64,000 bases of DNA from Sepioteuthis lessoniana (lineage: Eukaryota; Mollusca; Cephalopoda; Myopsida; Loliginidae): NCBI GenBank assembly GCA_963585895.1, contig OY757907.1:108899512-108963511 (forward strand). Direction: 5' to 3'. Positions within the stretch are counted from its first letter, which is position 1, and the number at the start of each line of letters is the position of its first letter. Positions 10,267 to 20,927 of the stretch are shown here, piece by piece. The notes below the pieces were generated by a model. That model was not told where the DNA came from. It saw nothing but the letters and a program-made list of their open reading frames with translations, and ran no database searches. The position numbers and the translations under genes were made by a program.

Positions 10267-11385
10267 ATTTTGCTGGTGATTTTGTTACACGTTGTTAGTC
10301 ATGAGTATTTAGTTATCTATTTCTGTTGATCATTATTTTTATAGCTATGTTTTTCTCCCTATTTTTAGAATGGTCTGCTCTTTAGTCTTCATGTGAATTT
10401 ATTTGATATCAAATCATGTTGTTAGTCTTATTTTGGATGCAATTTGGCCTGTGTGCATTTTATATTGTTCTATTTGCTGGTTCATCCAGATTCTTTGTTA
10501 TCATTCTATTTTTTATATTTTCCTTCTTTATATATTTGTGACTTAACATCTGTTGCTATAAACTAAATCTAGGGATGACAATGGTTTTTTTCTCTCATGT
10601 GCCTCTTGTATTTTTTTACTCTTTTCATCTTTTCAAAGATATTGCATTATGGAATATTGTATACTGGTCATGGTGTTATGGAATTATGTCCCTCTGATGG
10701 GATTTTCCTCTGAAAAATTTATTTGAGTTAAGGGATTGGGAATTATTGGCCCTCATATATTATTATTGAAAAACATTCTGCCATCAGATTTTGTGTGGAA
10801 ATTAAAGAAATAAACAACAGAAATATTTGTATCAATAATTTTATCTTGAACAATGACTTGTGATAAAAAAAATAACTTAAATTAAGATAAAATACTGGTC
10901 AAAAATTAGAAGTGGTTGACAATATTTCATCTCATTAAAAAATCACAATATTACTTCTCTTAATACTTCCAGTGAACATTAGAAAAAACATGATGAAATA
11001 TGGTACCATATTGATCATGGAAAAATAAGGAGTGAGCTTAAATAGTTTGATGTGCATTGCAACTTTTGGCTCCAGTAGTTTAAATGGTACAGCAGCTGTC
11101 ATGGTAAGAGTATCTTCCAAAGACAAAAGGGGATGCAAGTTTAAGTCTTACCAAGAGTTTGTTCTTTATTTCTTTTGTAATGCTCACATGTGCATTAAAA
11201 GGAAAGAAAATTATAGACAGACAACTTAACAAAAGCGTAAGTATTTCATTCAACTGAAACAACACATTGACTGGAAATAATAAAAGCAAAAGATAGTTAC
11301 TATCCGTTCATTACTAGCCAAGCTATTGCTGAAAAGTCTTTCTCACATGGTCTGTCTTACTGTCATTTGACTAGTTTCCTTTTGT
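10267..11385. other. No gene seen
   Basis: AT-rich. A weak tRNA-like stretch near 11032-11170 (TTTAAATGGTACAGCAGC, then GCAAGTTTAAGTCTTACC) may be a very old SINE, but I cannot place it in a family. Confidence 0.35.
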
Positions 11386-11690
11386 CTCCTGGTTATTTGA
11401 CAAGCACCTCACATATGCCTTTTTTATTGTGGGTACTAGGTACAGGGCTTTCGCCCAGTAGTGTCAAAAATTCCTTGGGCCCTGTCAGCATTCTCCTGAA
11501 AAGGGGCACTTCAGGCACCAGGCAATAATCCAAGCCCCGGCAAGGGCAATTAAGAGCCTTGGAGGACTGCCCCTGAGGCCCAAGGAGTGTTGGTCTTAGC
11601 CACATGACATGAATGCTGTAAAAGTAATAAGGTACTTCAGAATGTCCCATTCTCGCATCTGAGCGATCCCACTCCTCAAGTCATAATTTT
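11386..11690. other. GC-richer island of unknown nature
   Basis: About 300 bp clearly richer in G+C than its surroundings (CAAGCCCCGGCAAGGGC, GGACTGCCCCTGAGGCCC). The 85-codon minus-strand frame at 11393-11650 has no motif I recognise. It could be an older transposon fragment or an exon; nothing decides between them. Confidence 0.35.
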
Positions 11691-11852
11691 ACAATATCGG
11701 GTAGGTGACTTCTACACTGTCTGCTCTTGAGTGATATTCATTCACCAGTATCTCACTTTATTCCTATATGACAATTTGCTATCCCAACTGATGGCAGATG
11801 GGCTGAGTTATTACAGCAAAAAGTAACTGAAAGTTGTCAACCACTATTAAAG

Positions 11853-12145
11853 ATGAGGCTCTTGTAGCGTAATGGTTATTGTCACTGGAAATAGGCATGG
11901 CAACCCAAGTTTAAATCCTGGATGAGACTGTTTGCATTTCATGTATTGCTAATATCTTTGGGAAATGTATGTATCCAACTATTCTTTTTCCAGTTATGTA
12001 TGAATAGTAGGATAGACTTTCTCTTTAACCTTGGTATGGTAACTGATCTAGCAGAAGGAAAATTCTGAATTCAGATGTTTTAAATTCCTTTTAAAATTGT
12101 CCTTGTGTTGCATCTTACTCTTGCAAAGATGTTGGGTAAATACAG
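11853..12145 (+). mobile_element. SINE-2 copy
   Basis: Head GCTCTTGTAGCGTAATGGTT and B box AAGTTTAAATCCTGG, body with CCAGTTATGTATGAATAGTA, and tail CTTGCAAAGATGTTGGGTAA. Diverged but complete. Confidence 0.8.
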
Positions 12146-12165
12146 ACCACTATTAAATGTTGACT

Positions 12166-12398
12166 GATATTGTTATGGTACCCAAACTGCAGACTAATGA
12201 ACTCTTCCTGTTGCTATTCATACCGGGAGTATATTCATCTCAGTGTTGAGTTCTCCCTAGCCTAACACTTTGGCAGTCAGACTGACATTCAACACCTTTT
12301 TACCTATGTTGTATTATTCTTTCGTTAATATACTTTGTTCCACGTAAACCCGAATTCGTGTCTTTCTTCTGGACCTTTTATTAGTCCACAACAGATAT
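12166..12398 (-). mobile_element. Solo LTR (223 bp) with 5-bp TSD GATAT
   Basis: The LTR spans 12171-12393. Read on the minus strand it begins TGTTGTGG and ends CCATAACA, the TG...CA inverted termini of retroviral-type LTRs. GATAT flanks it on both sides (12166-12170 and 12394-12398). A second copy of the same LTR in the opposite orientation lies at 54057-54282. No internal coding region adjoins it, so it most likely arose by LTR-LTR recombination. A 5-bp duplication fits Gypsy, Copia or BEL. Confidence 0.85.
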
Positions 12399-12555
12399 TT
12401 TTATTTCATTTTAACATTAGTGGCTTATTGCTTTTACTCAGACTTTCATTTGAGACAATTCAGTAATGGCTTCTAAACTTGAAGTGGGACGTTATTATTA
12501 TAGTTTGATTCTGACTTTGTGCCCTGTACTTTTGGCCTTGTGCGAAACTAAGCTG

Positions 12556-12892
12556 TAATAGTCACTGCTCTAATGTGCAGAATAAACAATAATAATAACA
12601 ACACTTACTGGCTCAGGAGTCCCTGCTGGCAGACAAAAATAAAATGGGCTGTAACTCGATACAGACCTCTTGACATAACTGAAGCAAGCCGGTATATATA
12701 TACACCAATATATCCATTCACTGGACCAGCAACCAATCACAGTCCAGAGAACGGACTTAACCACGTGCTCCAATGTCCATAAAATCTCTCCTTCCTTGGT
12801 TCTGGAACTCACTCCAACTCATAACTTGACTGGTTGTGCAACTGAGTACTGACTCATAGCTACCAAGCTTTACATTTCAACACAGATGAAAT
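12556..12892 (+). mobile_element. Rep-5 copy (promoter-like dispersed repeat)
   Basis: It shares about 340 bp with copies at 17.1 and 23.1 kb: AGAATAAACAATAATAATAA, AAAATGGGCTGTAACTCGAT, CAGCAACCAATCACAGTCCA and an A/T-rich TCCATAAAATCTC element. A CCAAT box upstream of a TATA-like element suggests an LTR or promoter-carrying repeat, but I found no clean termini or TSD. Frames at 12570-12812 are repeat translations. Confidence 0.6.
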
Positions 12893-13815
12893 TTGAAATG
12901 AGAGAACCTTGACATAAGCTAAGCTTGGTAAATGAGTTTTTTGGTGCTTCACACTGTGAAATGGTTAGCAAACTAGGCTAGCAGACCTTTTTTAGTGAAT
13001 TCATTTTTCAGTTAGAGCTCCATACTTCTAGCCTTGTGCCAAACTTATTTATTTTCTTAAATGACAACTAAAACTTTGATTCTCTGGTTCTTAGTAAGCA
13101 GTGTGGATCAGAAATGAAGAATAAGCTGTAGGCAAGACACGAATTCACGTTCCTTTTACCTCGGGAAGCCAGTCTAAGAGCTATGAAACTGAAAGAAATA
13201 TTCATCAAAAATTAATAGTGTCTGACAGAAGTGTTTGTTTATATAAATTAGTGAGTTGGCAGTCTCCATTTAATATGATACAGAAGAGTAAGTTTTCTTG
13301 GTTTTGACCAAACCAACCTTTAAATCTTAGTGCCATCCAACTTGAAGTGATGCAGAAAATATCAGTTAAATAAAGCAAAAGAATTGTGTAAAAGGAATTG
13401 TTTGTCTTATAATATGTTTGATCAACTGAACCAAATCGTTCGTTATCAGACTTAGATGGAAATGATGGAATGAATGAGGTCAGTCATTTTATTTTGGAAT
13501 GGTTAACCTTTCCATTCAGATATTTTGGCTCATTCCATCACTCGTAGAGTTGTGAGTTGTCATAAACTCTGCCGAAAGTATGTATCAGTTTCTTTCAGAT
13601 TGACTTTTCTTTCCTTCTATACATTAGTGTTGGTAAAAATATCTAATTTATCTCTTCACATATAAGGTATCATTGTATCTTCTTTCTCATAAATGAAAAT
13701 ATTTGCTAATGCTGAAAAATATCTATGCCAGTTTTGTCTCAAGGTTTTGAATTAACTACCAAAACTTTATTCATTTAATTTATATCTTTGTTAGAAATGT
13801 ATATATTCAATAGAA
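12893..13815. other. No gene seen
   Basis: AT-rich, no recognised repeat. A short phrase TCTAGCCTTGTGCCAAACTT at 13027-13046 resembles similar phrases near 12520 and 24690, hinting at one more weak dispersed repeat. Confidence 0.35.
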
Positions 13816-13820
13816 AATTA

Positions 13821-14150
13821 GTTGGCAACCTTAGTCGTGTGTGACCCGAAGGCTCCCTTTTCAATAGCTACTACACCAAGGTGTAGGGTAGGGAACTACT
13901 TCATTCCTGGGATTGCTCTACTTTACCCTTGATCCTTACCTTACAGTACTGAGTGCTAAGCAAGGCGGCATCAAGTACCATTTTTTGGGATTGCTCTACT
14001 TTACCCTTGATCCTCACCTTATAGTACTGAGTGCTAAGCAAGGCGGCATCAAGTACCATTTTTTGAGTCTTTGGTATGACCTGACCTGGGATTGAAATCC
14101 GGTCTCTCAGACCATTGGCGAACACTCTACTCATTAGGCCAATGGCCCGG
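13821..14150 (-). mobile_element. SINE-1 copy with internal 68-bp duplication
   Basis: Minus-strand SINE-1 from GTTGGCAACC to a head ending GGCCAATGGCCCGG. The block beginning GGGATTGCTCTACTTTACCC occurs twice in tandem (from 13919 and from 13987, period 68 bp). This explains the duplicated peptide in the 77-codon frame at 13901-14134, which is not a gene. Confidence 0.9.
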
Positions 14151-14650
14151 TCATTTTAATGGGATTTATCAGAGAGGTAAACATTGCAATTTTTTACCAT
14201 TTGTATAGACGAATACGTCTATGGATAGATGAGTACATATAGAACGAAGTAGGTATAAAACGTAAAATATTTGTTTTATGAAGTAAGGCAAAAGTTCTTT
14301 GTCTGACCAAGAATGGATTGAACACGAGCCATAAAATGTAAATGACATTCCACACATTACAGTTGATAATTTAATACACTTGGTATAATGTCACTCAGGA
14401 TTTTTTAAAAACTTTCCAAAAAAACTAGTAGCCTCTCATATCATTACGATTAAGATCTAGCGCTAAATGTGTTATCAATTTTTAAGATATTCACAGTGTT
14501 ATACACACAATAATATCACAATATTTTCAACTATAAAATAGAATAACGATAAATACTGGCCCCTTTGAGAATCAGCAATATTGTTTACATATTATATATA
14601 TATTATGTATATATAGATATAGCAAACTAAATTTTATAAATATATAGAAG
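14151..14650. other. No gene seen
   Basis: AT-rich, with an imperfect AT microsatellite near 14590-14640. Confidence 0.45.
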
Positions 14651-14651
14651 T

Positions 14652-14871
14652 AAAATTGGCGACCGTAGTTGAGGGTGACCAAAAGGCTCCCTTTTTAATA
14701 GCTACTACACCAAGGTGTACGGAAGGGTGCTACTCCATTCCCTGGATTGCTCCAATTTACCCTTGATCTGTATTTTATAATGCTGAGTGTTTAGCCAGAT
14801 GGCATCAAATACTATTTTTTGAGTCTTTGGTATGACTCAATCTGGGATTGAAATCTGGTCGCTTGGACCAG
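14652..14871 (-). mobile_element. SINE-1 copy, head truncated
   Basis: Minus-strand copy from AAAATTGGCGACCGTAG to the B-box region (ATCTGGGATTGAAATCTGG). The A-box part of the tRNA-like head is missing at the right edge, next to LINE-1 sequence. Confidence 0.8.
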
Positions 14872-14934
14872 TGTCGACACAATTAACAGTGCTTCGTGAT
14901 TGTCACTTTCTCTCCTGTGCAATCATTATACTAA

Positions 14935-15655
14935 TATTTGATGTGATCTCGCACTTCTTGCAAATACACCAGCTGAAACTGAATCTCTGCCGCATAGCCT
15001 GAAGCTAGCGGCAAGAGGTATTGGTCTCTCTCTCTATGAACTCAGATAAATCTGAACTCATGTGTTTTTATCAAGTGGGTGCCATTTCTTTGTGAAATAG
15101 CAAACCTCTGAAATTATCTCGGTAGTAATAGCTCGTCTACTAAAAATGTTGTCAGTATACATACAAGTAACGTGTGAACTGTTATTGACAGGTTAATGAC
15201 AATATGGAAATCTGATCTCTGATAAAATTAGATGAGATTTCTTTTAAGCTGTTGCCATCTCGGTTCTATTGTATGGCTCCACTATTTGGACTTTAATGAA
15301 ACACCTGGAGAAAAAGCTAGATTTGAACTACACAAAGAATCTGTAAGTGGTTTTGAACAAATCCCAGAAGTAGCACCCAACAAGTTATCAGTTGTATGGC
15401 CATTTACCTCCCATCTCATAAACCATTCTAGTAAGACAAGCAAGACATGCTGAGCACTGCTGGAAAAGATAAAGATGAACTCAAAAGCAACATTCTTCTA
15501 CGGACCTTCTAAACATGGACACATCAGCATTGGCCAACCAACAAAAATAGATTCATCAGCTCAATGTAGACACTGGATGTTATTGGAAGGATAAGAGAGA
15601 TGAATACAAGAGTCATAAACTCTATTCTAAGGGTCATATCCATGTATAGTGCATG
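14935..15655 (+). pseudogene. LINE-1 remnant, heavily decayed
   Basis: Plus-strand remnants of the LINE-1 C-terminal half: after ATCTCGCACTTCTTGCAAAT (LALLANTP, just past the catalytic box), an LHSLKL-like stretch and GIG, then LLYGSTIW near 15265, HLEKKLDLNY near 15303, and a decayed RQARHAEHCW near 15433. Multiple frameshifts and stops. The 73-codon frame at 15232-15453 is part of it. Confidence 0.75.
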
Positions 15656-15659
15656 AGAT

Positions 15660-15980
15660 ATTGGAGCTTTTACACTTCTTATTTGCTTTTTGCATACTTG
15701 CTGCTGTTGCCAGTTTCTTTTGACCTATCTTGAGGTGTTTTGTGTACTTCTTGACATGATTTACTGCAAAGCCTTTCCAGCAGTTGGTGTTCATGCCTTC
15801 ACATCTTTCTTGTAGATATCCTTGTATCTAAAATGTGGACAGGCACTTTTTTAACTCACTATAGAAAACGTCTTATGGAATACAGCCAATCTATGTAATG
15901 GATTTGCCCAAGCCTGCCGAGGGTCCAATGTCTGAGAGACAGTCTGGGCCAGGACTTTGGAATTTGGTACTTTGTTTTGC
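15660..15980 (-). pseudogene. LINE-3 remnant, C-terminal coding region
   Basis: On the minus strand, FRYKDIYKKDVKA followed after a frameshift by MNTNCWKGFAVN and HLKIGQKKLATAA resembles the C-terminal tail of many metazoan non-LTR proteins (pattern LRYKDVCKRDxKA...W). Upstream on the same strand PNSKVLAQT fits the TxVLxxA segment of that tail. It is distinct from LINE-1 and LINE-2, and non-functional. Confidence 0.5.
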
Positions 15981-16495
15981 TAAGAAATGTTCAGAATAAT
16001 CAGAGGCATGCTTAGCATCACTGTGTTACATATTGAGCTTGGACAGGCCATGTTTTCAAAACAGAATATGCAGCTGTGTTTTAAGGTAAGCAAGGGACAA
16101 TGGAAATAAATAATGTTAATTGTGCTGTAAAAGAGATGTGTGGGCGTCCTGAAATTATATAATGATAGAAGTTTTTCTTCCCCAACAGTCCGGTAAGGAG
16201 CAGTCAGCTTAGTAGACAAGACATGTTATCTTGGGCACCAACCAGGAGGGAGATACCAGGTGTCCTCTGGATTGAGAAGCTGGCTGTATATTAAACATCC
16301 CATGAAAGAAGCAAAACTCTGAATATGTGTATCCCAACATGTGTTAAGAAGATATGGTGTCAATCATGGCAGTCCAACTCTCTGTCTCTCCCTCTCTCAC
16401 ACACAACGATTACATTTTGAATAAAGGAGTTTATATTTTCATATACAAGTATTATTGCCTCCTCTCTTTATTGGATATACAACAACTGTATAAAA
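15981..16495. other. No gene seen
   Basis: The 79-codon minus-strand frame at 15980-16219 has no recognisable motif. A CT/CA-rich simple tract lies at 16378-16405. Confidence 0.4.
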
Positions 16496-16497
16496 TG

Positions 16498-16790
16498 AAA
16501 ATGGTGACCTGAGTTGAAATCCTGAATGAGGCTTTTTACATTTCACTTTGCGCTGATGCTCTTTGGGAAAAGCATTAATCCATTTGTTCTCCCTTCAGAT
16601 ATGAACAAATGCCAGAGCAGACAGGGTTCTTTAGCCTTGGTTAGGTAACCACCAGTCTAGGAAAATGAAAACCCACAATCAAAGCAGCTTTATTCCACTA
16701 AAAAAATGAATGTGGTATTATTATTGAAGGAAATAAATTTGTCAGTCCTTGTTCAAATCCTGGATAAAGCTGTCTGCATTTTACAAGCAC
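16498..16790 (+). mobile_element. Two partial SINE-2 heads in tandem
   Basis: First piece about 16498-16685 (GACCTGAGTTGAAATCCTGA to GGAAAATGAAAACCC). Second head-only piece about 16700-16790 (CTTGTTCAAATCCTGGATAA, CTGTCTGCATTTTACAAGC). Both plus strand and both diverged. Confidence 0.6.
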
Positions 16791-16814
16791 TACAGTTGAA
16801 TGATAACACTTACC

Positions 16815-17098
16815 CATATTTACCCAACCCCTCTGCTCAGGCAGGATATGACACAAGGTCAATTTTTAAGTGGAGTTTAACAGGTTTGAATTCAGAGTTT
16901 TCCTTCTCCTAGTCTAGTTGCCTCACCAAGACTGAAGAACCTAGTCTGCCCTCCATAGCTGGAGGGAGAATAATTGGATTCATACCTTTCCCAAGGGTAT
17001 TAGTGCTATGTGAAATGCTATCAGTCTCGTTCAGGAATTGAACTCGTGTCGCTGTGTTCATTTCCTACGACGATAACCATTACACCACAGGCACCTCC
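16815..17098 (-). mobile_element. SINE-2 copy, full length
   Basis: TTTACCCAACCCCTCTGCTC at left through the B box (GAATTGAACTCGTGTCGC) and A-box region (CGATAACCATTACACCAC) at right. Inverted relative to the SINE-2 pieces just upstream. Confidence 0.88.
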
Positions 17099-17107
17099 AA
17101 AATAATT

Positions 17108-17410
17108 ATAACACTTACTAGCCTAAGAGTCCCACCTAGCATCCAGTTGGCAGACAAAAATAAAACAGGCTTTAACTCAATACTGTCTCTGCAAAACTAC
17201 TACATTAAAAACTGGTAGATATATATATTTATACCAACATACCCATGCATAAACCAACAACCTATCATAATCCAGGGAATGGACTTGACCATGTGTGCAT
17301 GATGGAATTCTCCAACGTGCCATAAATAACTGTCCTTCTTTAGAGCTCATTCTGAAATTGACTCAGCTTGCTACACAACTGAATTCTGATTTTGGTAACC
17401 CATCAAATTC
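17108..17410 (+). mobile_element. Rep-5 copy
   Basis: ACACTTACTAGCCTAAGAGT, AAAACAGGCTTTAACTCAAT, CAACCTATCATAATCCAGGG and CGTGCCATAAATAACTGTCC align with the copies at 12.6 and 23.1 kb. The CCAAT box is mutated here. Confidence 0.6.
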
Positions 17411-17424
17411 ATTAACTACTACCC

Positions 17425-17600
17425 TTGAGAACAGTATGAATTTTACTATTCTCCCCCCAGCTTTGTGTAAATAGTAGATCAGAGTGCACTCTTTAACCTC
17501 AGTTTGACAATCAGTCTACAAGAAGGAAAAGTCTAAATTCAAATCAGTTCTACTGTGACCTTTGTGTCATATCTTGTTCTTGATGAGGGGTGGGATAAAG
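17425..17600 (+). mobile_element. SINE-2 partial copy, headless
   Basis: CTTGAGAACAGTATGAATTT, GTGTAAATAGTAGATCAGAG, ACAAGAAGGAAAAGTCTAAA and CTTTGTGTCATATCTTG match SINE-2 after the tRNA-like head. Weakly conserved. A second partial tail phrase follows near 17610-17640. Confidence 0.6.
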
Positions 17601-18069
17601 ACTCTGCTTAGACATCAACCTTGTGTCATATCTTGTTTTTGTAAATAAAAAAGATACTTTATGGATGAAAGTTATTGAGTCTTCTCTGCTATCTGACAAA
17701 TGTTGTCCATGTCTCACAAGAGTATGATAATTGTTTTCTTTACAACTTCATATTAACTCAGACAACTCAAGATAAGACCGACCATCATGTTTATTACAAC
17801 ACAAAAACCTACTCCAAAGACAAGGGACATAACTAAGTTTTTACAACTATCAGGCTAGATAACTTAAACTTCAACACTAATAACACAGATGTTATACACT
17901 GCCATCTTTGTCATCACTATCATTTTGCAATTTTTCCAAACTTGTTTTTAGGCAGGCAAATAATTCAGTTTCCCTCCCAATCTCAGTGCCTATGGCAAGG
18001 ATCTCAATGATGGTAGAGACAAGTTACGTGAACTGATGGACTGTATCGAATTCATACTTGTTAATAGTG

Positions 18070-18172
18070 ATGACTTGGAATGCTACTGTCTGTCTTCAAT
18101 CTGAAGTCCTTTCAAACCTTCCTTCTGATTATGGGACACAGTTGCCACATCATCAGCAAACATTGTGTTCCA
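18070..18172 (-). pseudogene. Possible reverse-transcriptase fragment with FADD box
   Basis: Minus-strand translation NTMFADDVATVSHNQKEGLKGLQ with a stop soon after. FADD plus hydrophobic residues is the catalytic Asp-Asp box of non-LTR reverse transcriptases. Only about 25 residues are visible, so the call is tentative. Confidence 0.35.
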
Positions 18173-18174
18173 AA

Positions 18175-18206
<32 letters not shown>

Positions 18207-19540
18207 GTATGAGTTAGCTTTAACTTGACTAGTTATGAACAGAGAAACAAGAAAATATACACAAAGTCTTGTATTCCCAAAAAAAACTATCAGTGAAATA
18301 AACTTCAGAGACAATGTGCCTAGTTTGCTGAATTTCAGAACAAATTTGTTGAATAACATATATGTTCTATGTCTCTAGATAATTCCCTTCTGAGTCAGGC
18401 CAAGAACTTTTTAGCCCCCTCCTACCTTGTATACATCATTTTTTATTACAATCTTAACAATGATTTTCTCCTTCTCTCTCACACATATAAACATTCCTTT
18501 TCATTATCTGGTACCAATTTGATTTGCTTTTTTCAATCTCTCAACCTGTTTCTTATCCAGTTCTCTCCGTCCACCTATTTCACTTTAATAAGTCTATTTA
18601 TCTATCTCCATTCTTTCATATTTGTCTATCTAGTTCACAAGCTTTCACTTAAAGAAGGCTATTTATCTATTTCAGTCCTTTGATATCTATCTATATATCT
18701 ATCTATCTAGGTTAGAGAGAATTGAAAACTTCTTTTCTCATTTTATCTGTATAGACAGAAAAAGAGCCTTATAGAATAGATTATTTTGCCATTTATCTGC
18801 TTTTAAAAAAAAATTATATCATTTCTGAAGGATGCTGAATCTCCCAAAAGCAACATTAACACTTATAAAAAATTAAATAGATTCAAACATAAAATAGAAT
18901 TATATCACATTCCCTTAAACCGACTAATTGTTTGATGTGTGCTACAATCAACCATAAATCACTTTTGTATTTTTATTGGTAATACAAAAAGCATTCGTCT
19001 CAAAGATGTACAATTTTCTTTACAATTTTTAATACTTGCAATATTTAACATTTCCATAAATGTATTCAAAGTCAAATTAAAAAAAAAAAAAAACTTGCAT
19101 TATTTTTATAGTAAATTGGCAGACAGACATTTAATTGAATTTACTAATATTTATAAATATATTGATCTTCTGATATAATTATTTAACATTTTCAATGTAT
19201 AATTATATTTAGATATAACTTTGAAGATATCCAACTATATTGCATAATTATGTTCATTCTGTAAAAATGGATTTGATTTTTTGACCAGTGCTAAATCAAA
19301 CCACAAACCATTTTTGTAATTCTATTGGTAATATGAAAACTATTAGTCTTAAGGAAGTAAGTAATTTTTTAATACTTACAATATTTAGCTTTTCCTTAAA
19401 AGCATTTGATATTTCAGAGGTTGAAAATCATGTCATATTGATTGTATGTTCATATGTATATTTTTTGAGTAATTACCCCTCAAGAGGTTTTTTTTTTGCA
19501 TACAATTTTATCAAATACAAATAATTTTTAAACAGATATA
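18173..19540. other. AT-rich, low-complexity stretch, no gene seen
   Basis: Contains CT and AT microsatellites (18175-18210), TCTA repeats (near 18690-18712) and poly-A runs. A roughly 160-bp direct repeat is present: 18940-19060 (CTACAATCAACCATAAATCA) and 19285-19400 (CTAAATCAAACCACAAACCA). Short frames at 18369-19524 look like chance. Confidence 0.45.
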
Positions 19541-19544
19541 TTTG

Positions 19545-19990
19545 ACCGATAGATTGAACCCTAACAGGTCCAACCACTTTGAATCAGAGTTGACCTGGGA
19601 GTAATGAGAATGAAAGGGTTCTTCTCATCCCCCAGCTTTCCAGAACAGAAACTTCACAATCAGATCTAATGTTTGATTTTAAAAAAAAGGACATTTTGAA
19701 TTGGCAGTCTAATCTTTATCAATTGCCACTCCATTTTATTAGCCTTTTTTCTCAATCTAGTGTAAGGTTCAAGCCTTTCTTAATGTCTGTAAAAACCCTG
19801 TCTTTAAGACTTAGAATCTTACCACTCTGCACAGGATACAGCCAGTGTATTATCTCTCCTGTAAAAAAAGGGTATAATTTTTATGACACTAAACTGCTTC
19901 CAGTGGCAATGCTCCAGTTCTGATGCCCCAAGGCATTTGGAATCATTGCCAATACTCCCATATTTGTATGAGGTAGGAATACTTGATATA
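19545..19990. mobile_element. Two facing Rep-4 fragments
   Basis: About 19545-19680 is minus strand (CCAACCACTTTGAATCAGAG, TTCACAATCAGATC). About 19836-19990 is plus strand (ATTTTTATGACACTAAACTG, CATTGCCAATACTCCC). Both are degraded. Confidence 0.45.
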
Positions 19991-20039
19991 TACATATGCA
20001 CACATAAATATATATATATATATATATATATTTCAATCA

Positions 20040-20378
20040 TACATCTTAGATGCTTCAGGGAGGTCTTCAGTGATGCGTTGTCTTCATTGCCGATTTCGGG
20101 TTATTTCTGCATCATATTGGCTCCGACAGTAACCCTGGCATGACTCTTGAAGAGCCAAGCCGCCTCCGTGATCGCGACGTGCTACGCTCATGCCTCTACC
20201 AAAGCAAAGAAAAAATAATAAGGCTGGACTTCGGCCGTTCTTATAGACATCTGTCTTTTAGTAAACAGCCCATGAAAACAGGGCATTCCACACTCCTCTG
20301 CTATATAATACCATCTTTACCTCATCCGGTTTCGCCTGGCTACTTCCGGAATCGGTACCGAGGTAAGATGTTATTTTA
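20040..20378 (+). other. CpG-containing GC-richer island ending at a donor-like site
   Basis: Within AT-rich DNA this segment has unusual CpG density (CGTGATCGCGACGTGC). An 79-codon frame begins at 20140 (GGCATGAC). A consensus splice-donor-like CCGAG/GTAAGA lies at 20357-20366. It could be a first exon or promoter region, or an old transposon piece. No protein motif is recognised. Confidence 0.3.
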
Positions 20379-20414
20379 ATACTCATCTGTGTCCATGATT
20401 TACACTTCACTAGA

Positions 20415-20580
20415 CTTACATATATATATATATATATATAACTGTGTGCAAAAAAACTTTGATTACCCCAAAAATGTGAATATGAATGTACAATGTACGC
20501 AATTCCCTAATCATTTGGTATAAATAACCCCAGACATGTTGACATATAGTTAAAATCAATCAAAACCAGCATCTGTAAAA
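20415..20580 (+). mobile_element. Rep-4 tail fragment
   Basis: After an AT microsatellite (20421-20440): AACTGTGTGCAAAAAAACTT, CGCAATTCCCTAATCATTTG, TATAAATAACCCCAGACATG and AAAATCAATCAA, the alternative Rep-4 tail also seen at 4.1, 28.9, 39.3 and 50.3 kb. Confidence 0.65.
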
Positions 20581-20927
20581 TAGAGGAACTGAGCCATTAA
20601 TTGAAGGCATTCATGTTCATAAATATATAAACTTCAACATTTTCCTTTTAAATATCTGAACATACTTACATATAATTTTGAAGCAATCTGATGCGAGCAT
20701 AATTTTTCAACAGATATATGTTTCTCGAAGAAAAGATTATTTCATTGAAAGTGATATTTCTGACTATATTTGATATTACAATTGCCCCTTCCCCCCATAA
20801 TGTTACAAGTCTTGATTTTTACTATTTCACTTGTCTTATAACCTGGTTTGGTCTTGGGGTACTTCTTTTTGCAGTGTGTCTTGAGCAAGAAGTATCTGGT
20901 GGAGCCCATCCCACTTCAGGTCGATAA

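Noticed and set aside
12893..13060. Additional repeat based on GCCTTGTGCCAAACTT
   Set aside because: Similar phrases occur near 12520 and 24690, but similarity does not extend far enough to define a family.
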